The notes under the pieces: model-generated | What the model saw: the letters and a program-made list of their open reading frames with translations, nothing else | The model's database searches: none | Told to the model about the DNA's origin: nothing | Part shown: positions 15,415-20,015 of the stretch, in pieces | Position numbering within the stretch: position 1 is the first letter of the stretch | Layout: the number at the start of each line of letters is the position of its first letter | DNA from: an uncultured Parvibacter sp. | GTDB taxonomy: Bacteria > Actinomycetota > Coriobacteriia > Coriobacteriales > Eggerthellaceae | Direction: 5' to 3' | Length of the DNA stretch: 20,015 nt | Assembly (NCBI GenBank): GCA_910587945.1 | Contig: CAJUNI010000040.1 | Location: forward strand, 1-20,015 | Translations under genes and position numbers: made by a program

Positions 15415-16914
15415 ATGGAATCATTTATCGAGGCATTTTCTGCGGGCGTAGATGCTGTTGATGGATTTGTCTGGGGATGGCCCATGATTGTGCTGTTGAT
15501 TGGCACCCATCTATTCATGACGGTTCGTACGCGCTTTATTCAGCGGAAAATTCCCCAAGCCATTAAGCTGTCTGTTACTAAGGATCCGGATGCGCCGGGT
15601 GATATCTCGCAATTCGGTGCTCTGACCACTGCATTAGCTGCCACCATTGGTACGGGCAATATCGTAGGTGTGGCCACGGGCTTGCTGCTGGGTGGTCCCG
15701 GAGCCATCTTCTGGATGTGGATTACCGGTGTCTTCGGTATTGCCACCAAATATGCCGAGACCTTCATTTCCGTAAAGTATCGCGTCAAAGATCATGCCGG
15801 GCGCATGTTAGGTGGCGCAATGTATGCCTTGGAGCGCGGCTTTAAGCGCAAGACCCTCGGCAAGGTGTTGGCAGTATTGTTTGCTCTTTTCACCGCTATC
15901 GCTTCCTTCGGTATTGGCGCATCAGTGCAATCCAACTCCTTGGCTGGTATCTTCTCCGAGAATTCCTTGGTGCTTTCTGCTACGGGCGGAAATCCGATTC
16001 CTACCTGGGTGATTGGCATCATTTGCGTGATCTTGGTAGGCATTGTCATTATTGGCGGTATTAAGTCCATTTCTCGGGTTTGTGAGAAGCTCGTGCCCCT
16101 CATGTCGGTGCTCTATGTGCTGGGCTGCTTCATCATCATTGGTATGAATATTCAATACCTCGGCGAAGCTATCGTCATCATTGTTTCCTGTGCCTTTACC
16201 GGTCAAGCGGCCTTTGGTGGTGCCGTGGGTTCAGGCATTATGCTGGCCTTGCAATATGGCTTTAAGCGCGGCTTATTCTCTAATGAATCGGGCTTGGGCT
16301 CTGCACCCTTGGTGGCGGCCAGTGCCTCTACGCGTAACCCGGCACGTCAGGCGTTGGTATCGATGACCGGTACGTTCTGGGACACCGTGGTCATTTGTTT
16401 GCTGACGGGCTTGATGCTCATGACCACACTGTTGGCTAACCCCGATCTGATTGCCATCTATAACAACACCATGGCCTACAACGTAGGCGGAATTCTGCCT
16501 GACGGGGATCCCACGGCTCTGTTCTCCGGTGGTGCTGCCTTAGCATCGGCGGCCTTTGATGCGATTCCTATCTTTGGACCATTGGTACTGGCCTTAGGCA
16601 TGCTCTGCTTTAGCTACTCTACGATGCTGGGTTGGTCCTACTATGGCAATCGCGCTATTTCCTATCTGTTTGGCTCCAAGGCCGTGAAGCCCTACTACTT
16701 GATTTTCCTGGTGTTTGTATTCTGGGGTTGCATTGGTGGCGGTGAGCTAGTCTGGAATATTTCCGATATCACCAACGCCCTTATGGCGGTGCCGAACTGT
16801 ATTGCAGTGTTGGCGCTTTCGGCCATCATTGCACGCGAAACCAAGCACTATGTCTACGACGGCAACTTGATGGAGGCTGATGAAACCCCGATTCCGACGG
16901 TAGAAAGCAAATAG
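15415..16914 (+). CDS. Sodium:alanine/glycine symporter (AGCS family)
   Basis: Inner-membrane carrier that imports alanine or glycine with sodium. It has 499 residues with about 11 hydrophobic helices. The family signature is clear: FGALTTALAATIGTGNIVGV (67-86) followed by GGPGAIFWMW (93-102). Also typical are GLFSNESGLGSAP and FSYSTMLGWSYYGNRA. ATG 15415 is chosen because AGGGGAGA precedes it; an in-frame TTG at 15337 would place the promoter inside the gene. Substrate choice between alanine, glycine and related amino acids cannot be read from sequence. It is monocistronic, with its own promoter and strong terminator. Confidence 0.95.
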   Translation: MESFIEAFSAGVDAVDGFVWGWPMIVLLIGTHLFMTVRTRFIQRKIPQAIKLSVTKDPDAPGDISQFGALTTALAATIGTGNIVGVATGLLLGGPGAIFWMWITGVFGIATKYAETFISVKYRVKDHAGRMLGGAMYALERGFKRKTLGKVLAVLFALFTAIASFGIGASVQSNSLAGIFSENSLVLSATGGNPIPTWVIGIICVILVGIVIIGGIKSISRVCEKLVPLMSVLYVLGCFIIIGMNIQYLGEAIVIIVSCAFTGQAAFGGAVGSGIMLALQYGFKRGLFSNESGLGSAPLVAASASTRNPARQALVSMTGTFWDTVVICLLTGLMLMTTLLANPDLIAIYNNTMAYNVGGILPDGDPTALFSGGAALASAAFDAIPIFGPLVLALGMLCFSYSTMLGWSYYGNRAISYLFGSKAVKPYYLIFLVFVFWGCIGGGELVWNISDITNALMAVPNCIAVLALSAIIARETKHYVYDGNLMEADETPIPTVESK

Positions 16915-16939
16915 CGTTTTTCTGAGTTGGTGGGTGAAC

Positions 16940-16968
16940 GCATCGGGCTGACCGGATGAATCCGATGC
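16940..16968 (+). other. Inverted repeat in the AGCS 3' untranslated region
   Basis: GCATCGG (16940-16946) and CCGATGC (16962-16968) pair perfectly around a 15-nt loop, about 40 nt before the terminator. It could protect the message 3' end. The gap 16915-17219 otherwise holds the terminator, a promoter and the leader of the next gene. Confidence 0.4.
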
Positions 16969-17007
16969 AGCCTGACTAACAGCGTGCGGCTCGGATCGTG
17001 ACTACAG

Positions 17008-17040
17008 GACGGGAACTCTGCAGGGTTCCCGTCTTTTTTT
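17008..17040 (+). terminator. Rho-independent terminator after the AGCS gene
   Basis: A perfect 9-bp stem GACGGGAAC (17008-17016) / GTTCCCGTC (17025-17033), loop of 8, then seven T. Confidence 0.93.
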
Positions 17041-17092
17041 CGCCGCACGAGCGAAGCGGTGGGTTTGCAGGCGGCAGGTTCTCGGGCTCGCT

Positions 17093-17219
17093 ATAATGCT
17101 AGGACAATAACTGCGATCTCAAGCGAGCTCTTGGAGCGACAGGAGAGTAACAACGGGAAGCCTCCTTGTGAGGTCAAAGTAGACTCGAGGGAAACGACAC
17201 CGGAAAGGAGCGGCACTCC
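17093..17219 (+). promoter_or_regulatory. TATAAT promoter and unexplained leader of the flavoprotein pair
   Basis: A perfect -10 TATAAT is at 17093-17098 with no good -35 at standard spacing. The expected leader is about 115 nt and can form several small hairpins: CTCAAG with CTTGGAG (17118-17136), CCTC with GAGG around 17161, and GAGGTC with GACTC. It matches no riboswitch I can name. AAAGGAG just before 17220 is the ribosome binding site. Confidence 0.5.
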
Positions 17220-18602
17220 ATGATGCGACTTTGTATTGTTGGCGGGGGCGCCGCGGGTCTTTGTGCTGCGTTAGGGGCGCTCAGAGAAGCGCGCCGCCAG
17301 GGTATCCCGCTCTCCGTGACGCTTTGTGAAGCCGACGAAAAGTTAGGGCGCTCAATTTTGCGGACGGGTAATGGCCGGTGCAATTATGGCAATCTTGATC
17401 CCGACCCTGGCCTCTATCATTCGAGTGATTTTGTGGCCGTCGTCTTTCGTAGTTTTCTTGCTCATAGCGATGGGTTGCTGGGTGAACTTGAACCGCTGCC
17501 GCTTTTAACTGATAGCAACCGAGTATGCGAAGTAGAGTCCGTCTGTGATGGGGATCCTTTAAACAGCCTTGGTCCCGCTATGAGCCATGCCCTACGAAAG
17601 TTCTTTACAAATCTAGGGCTCTGGGATCGCCTGGAAAGTGGCGGACGCCTCTATCCGTTGGCTAATAAAGCTCAGGTAGTTCGCGCGGTGCTCTTGGAGG
17701 CGCTGGGCGAATTTGACTACACCCAACGTTGTAACAGCGAAGTAGTGGCGCTTCGTCCGCCAAGCTCGCCAGCAAAACCCTGGACCTTGACCCTGGCAGA
17801 CGGCGAACTTCTTCGCGCTGATTCTGTGATCCTTTCTTGCGGTGGGACAATTTCTGACGCTCTGGTGCCTCCTGCTGTAGATTATGAGGAGCCCCGCCCC
17901 GTATTAGGTCCCGTGGCTTGTAAGGGTAAACGCTTGCGTTCCCTGGATGGTATTCGCGTGCGTTGCGAGGTTACCCTTGAGCGCAAGGGTGTGCCCCTGC
18001 ACCAGGAAAAAGGGGAAGTGCAGTTTAGGCGCTACGGACTCTCGGGGATTTGTATCTTTAACCTTTCTCGCTTTGCAGAGCCTCAAGATTATTTGGTACT
18101 TGATCTGGCTCCCCACCTTGACCAGGCGGATTTGGAGCACTGGCTCCAGGAGCGCTATCACGCATTGTGCGATGGTGGCCTGAGTGAGGAGGCCGCCGCT
18201 GGCAATAGGGTGGTGACCTATGATGCCCTGCTGCGGGGCATGTTGTTAGAAGACGTGGCCGGTGCACTCTTAGAAACCCTTCGCCTGAAGAGGGAAGAAC
18301 CTGTCGATCCCGTTCAGCTTCCATTGGTGGCCAAGCGCTTGAAAAGCTTTGGCTTTGAGGTTGTGGGCATTGGTGATGAGGCTCTCTGCCAAGTCCATCG
18401 GGGCGGCTGCGCGGTGGAAAGCTTTGATCCTGAAACCTTAGCTTGCATAAACGCTCCGGGACTCTATGGAGCCGGAGAGGCCCTGGATGTGGATGCGCCC
18501 TGTGGTGGCTATAACTTGCATTGGGCCTGGATAAGTGGCTTTCTGGCTGGTGCGAATGCGGTGGTGCGTGGGGTAAAAGAGGCTGGATGTAATGACGCGT
18601 AA
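17220..18602 (+). CDS. HI0933/BaiN-family FAD-dependent oxidoreductase
   Basis: A 460-residue flavoprotein of the COG2081/YhiN class. The N-terminal Rossmann motif is IVGGGAAGL (6-14), followed by the family hallmark TGNGRCNYGN (49-58). The C-terminal FAD motif is GLYGAGEALDVDAPCGGYN, followed by HWAWISGFLAG. One member, BaiN, acts in bile-acid dehydroxylation in gut clostridia, but most members have no known reaction and homology alone does not place this one there. The sequence starts ATG ATG; either could be used. It overlaps the next flavoprotein gene by 11 nt, so both are translated from one message. Confidence 0.92.
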   Translation: MMRLCIVGGGAAGLCAALGALREARRQGIPLSVTLCEADEKLGRSILRTGNGRCNYGNLDPDPGLYHSSDFVAVVFRSFLAHSDGLLGELEPLPLLTDSNRVCEVESVCDGDPLNSLGPAMSHALRKFFTNLGLWDRLESGGRLYPLANKAQVVRAVLLEALGEFDYTQRCNSEVVALRPPSSPAKPWTLTLADGELLRADSVILSCGGTISDALVPPAVDYEEPRPVLGPVACKGKRLRSLDGIRVRCEVTLERKGVPLHQEKGEVQFRRYGLSGICIFNLSRFAEPQDYLVLDLAPHLDQADLEHWLQERYHALCDGGLSEEAAAGNRVVTYDALLRGMLLEDVAGALLETLRLKREEPVDPVQLPLVAKRLKSFGFEVVGIGDEALCQVHRGGCAVESFDPETLACINAPGLYGAGEALDVDAPCGGYNLHWAWISGFLAGANAVVRGVKEAGCNDA

Positions 18603-20015
18603 GAGGTCGACAAACTCAAGCAAACCTACAAGACGGGCCGCATCACCGACGCGGGGACGGCGGGCGGCTTCCCATAAGAAACCCCGCACTCAGCAAACCC
18701 TTGCGGCGGGCTCTCAGTGGTTGGTGTCAGGGCTGCGCCTGAGTCTCGATGAGTCTGTTGCCCTTGAACGGGAGGGCTTGTTGCAAGATTCTTCTCTTCT
18801 GCGCGCATTGGTGGCGGCCCAACTGGGGCTTGCTCCTCAGACGATTGCTTCAGCTCAGTTGCGGCGACGCTCCGTGGATGCGCGGCACAAACAGGATGTT
18901 CATTTCACGGCTACGGTTGCCATAACCCTTGCTGAAGACGGGGCCGCAACCATCCCCTCGGCTCTGCGTCTGACTCCCTATAAAGCACCCGAGCCCCTTG
19001 AGATACCCGATTGTGGGGGGCTCCAAGCAACATTGTCGATCCCTCGTCCCTTGGTGGTGGGAGCGGGTCCGGCAGGGCTCTTTTGTGCCTGGGTATTAGC
19101 CCAGGCGGGACTTAAGCCGCTGCTTATTGAGCAGGGTGCTGCAGTGGATGAGCGGCGGTCAGCGGTGGAGGCCTTTGAGCAAGGGGCCGAACTCGACCTC
19201 TATAGCAATGTACAGTTTGGCGAAGGGGGAGCAGGCACCTTCTCCGATGGCAAGCTCAATACCGGCATAAAAAGTCCTCACATTCGCCAGGTGCTTCAGC
19301 TCTTGGTAGAGGCGGGGGCGCCGGAAGAAATACTGGTGGATGCGAAGCCTCATATTGGTACCGATCGCCTGGGGGATGCAGTCAAAGCTATTCGCCAACA
19401 AATTGAGGAAGCTGGAGGCAGGGTCGCCTTCCATCATCATCTTGATCGCCTGGTGTTTTCTCCGAGGGGCTCTGTTTGTGAGGCGGTGATCACCGATCTT
19501 GTCCATGGGCAATCTTGGGCGCGAAAGACGTCGTCGGTGGTGCTGGCCTGTGGTCATTCGGCGCGGGATACCTTTTCAATGCTTCAAGATCTGGGGGTTC
19601 CGTTAAGCCGGAAGCCCTTTGCGGTCGGGGTGCGCATTGAGCACACTCAAGATGCTATCAATCGGATGCAATATGGTTCGGCGGCGGGTCATGAGGCATT
19701 GGGCGCGGCTGATTATAAGGTGGCGGTTCACACCCAGGACGGTCGCGGCGTCTATAGCTTTTGCATGTGTCCGGGCGGTGTGGTCGTTCCGGCGGCATCG
19801 GCAGCAACTATCGGCGGGATGGGGAAAACGCCAATAGTGCCCTGCTGGTGGAGGTGCGCCCTGAAGACATTCCAGGCGAAGATCCTCTGGCGGCGGTTGC
19901 GTTTCAGCGGGAGCTTGAGCAGCGAGCCTATGAGCGAGGAGCCCAAGAAGGGCAGCCGTGGAATGCCCCTGCTGAGCGGGTCGGAGATTTCCTTCACGGT
20001 CGCACGCCGCAATCC
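18592..20015 (+). CDS. COG2509-type FAD-dependent dehydrogenase, cut by the window end and apparently frameshifted
   Basis: The frame stays open to the edge. ATG 18592 has AAGAGG 9 nt before it and overlaps the previous gene. After a basic 40-residue extension comes the family N domain (RRRSVDARHKQD), the Rossmann motif VVGAGPAGL (155-163), the hallmark NVQFGEGGAGTFSDGK (206-221), VLACGHSARDTF, and SFCMCPGGVVVPAAS ending at residue 403. After that the frame loses family similarity. Family sequence resumes from 19803 in frame +3 as SNYRRDGENANSALLVEVRP and stays open to the end. About ten conserved residues (typically like EEGxVVTNGM) are missing at the junction. This looks like a deletion of 3n+1 bases near 19800, either a true mutation or an assembly error. 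The reaction is unknown. Confidence 0.85.
   Translation, partial: MTRKRSTNSSKPTRRAASPTRGRRAASHKKPRTQQTLAAGSQWLVSGLRLSLDESVALEREGLLQDSSLLRALVAAQLGLAPQTIASAQLRRRSVDARHKQDVHFTATVAITLAEDGAATIPSALRLTPYKAPEPLEIPDCGGLQATLSIPRPLVVGAGPAGLFCAWVLAQAGLKPLLIEQGAAVDERRSAVEAFEQGAELDLYSNVQFGEGGAGTFSDGKLNTGIKSPHIRQVLQLLVEAGAPEEILVDAKPHIGTDRLGDAVKAIRQQIEEAGGRVAFHHHLDRLVFSPRGSVCEAVITDLVHGQSWARKTSSVVLACGHSARDTFSMLQDLGVPLSRKPFAVGVRIEHTQDAINRMQYGSAAGHEALGAADYKVAVHTQDGRGVYSFCMCPGGVVVPAASAATIGGMGKTPIVPCWWRCALKTFQAKILWRRLRFSGSLSSEPMSEEPKKGSRGMPLLSGSEISFTVARRN

Noticed and set aside
17118..17219. T-box riboswitch
   Set aside because: Only a weak stem I-like stretch is seen; the conserved T-box sequence and antiterminator are absent, and the downstream gene is not an aminoacyl-tRNA synthetase or amino-acid gene.
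1..20015. Mobile elements, CRISPR arrays, phage genes or defence systems
   Set aside because: No direct-repeat arrays, transposase, integrase or recombinase genes were seen on either strand; gene content and composition look like uniform chromosomal core.

Overview
The window reads as chromosomal backbone of a mid-GC Gram-positive bacterium, most likely an actinobacterium of the class Coriobacteriia. Supporting this are the yebC-ruvCAB order, a single-chain SecDF whose SecD half carries the actinobacterial-type 'ADS' motif, a fused two-domain ECF ATPase, and low-energy starts such as TTG. The class assignment is inference from gene content, not proof. I see no phage, transposon, CRISPR, rRNA or tRNA, and no obvious new defence or mobile system.

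Layout. Bases 1-3324 (plus strand): the tail of yebC and its terminator, then a promoter with a near-consensus LexA box, the tightly packed ruvC-ruvA-ruvB operon, a small hypothetical gene, and a cold-shock gene with a structured leader and terminator. Bases 3334-7524: a queuosine block made of two divergent operons, queH-queA on the minus strand and a HAD hydrolase plus tgt on the plus strand. Bases 7757-10870 (plus): fused secDF, then a small DUF1292-type protein.

Bases 10989-15193 (minus): the most coherent regulatory story in the window. A promoter leads into an FMN riboswitch, followed by ribU (riboflavin S-component), a fused EcfA1-EcfA2 ATPase, ecfT, and probably an FMN-binding split-barrel protein only 50 bp further on. 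The unit ends at a hairpin shared with the convergent DUF1292 operon. Riboflavin uptake and its whole energising module therefore appear to be under FMN feedback. The last gene before the start codon has a hairpin that reaches its ribosome binding site, which suggests translational control.

Bases 15336-17040 (plus): an AGCS sodium:alanine/glycine symporter behind an extended -10 promoter covered by a palindrome, closed by a strong terminator. Bases 17093-20015 (plus): a TATAAT promoter, an unexplained leader of about 115 nt, and two overlapping flavoprotein genes (HI0933/BaiN type, then COG2509 type). The second runs off the window and appears to carry a small frameshifting deletion near 19800. 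The points most worth checking are that frameshift, the riboswitch-controlled complete ECF operon, the SOS box, the insertion in QueH, and the two unexplained structured leaders.
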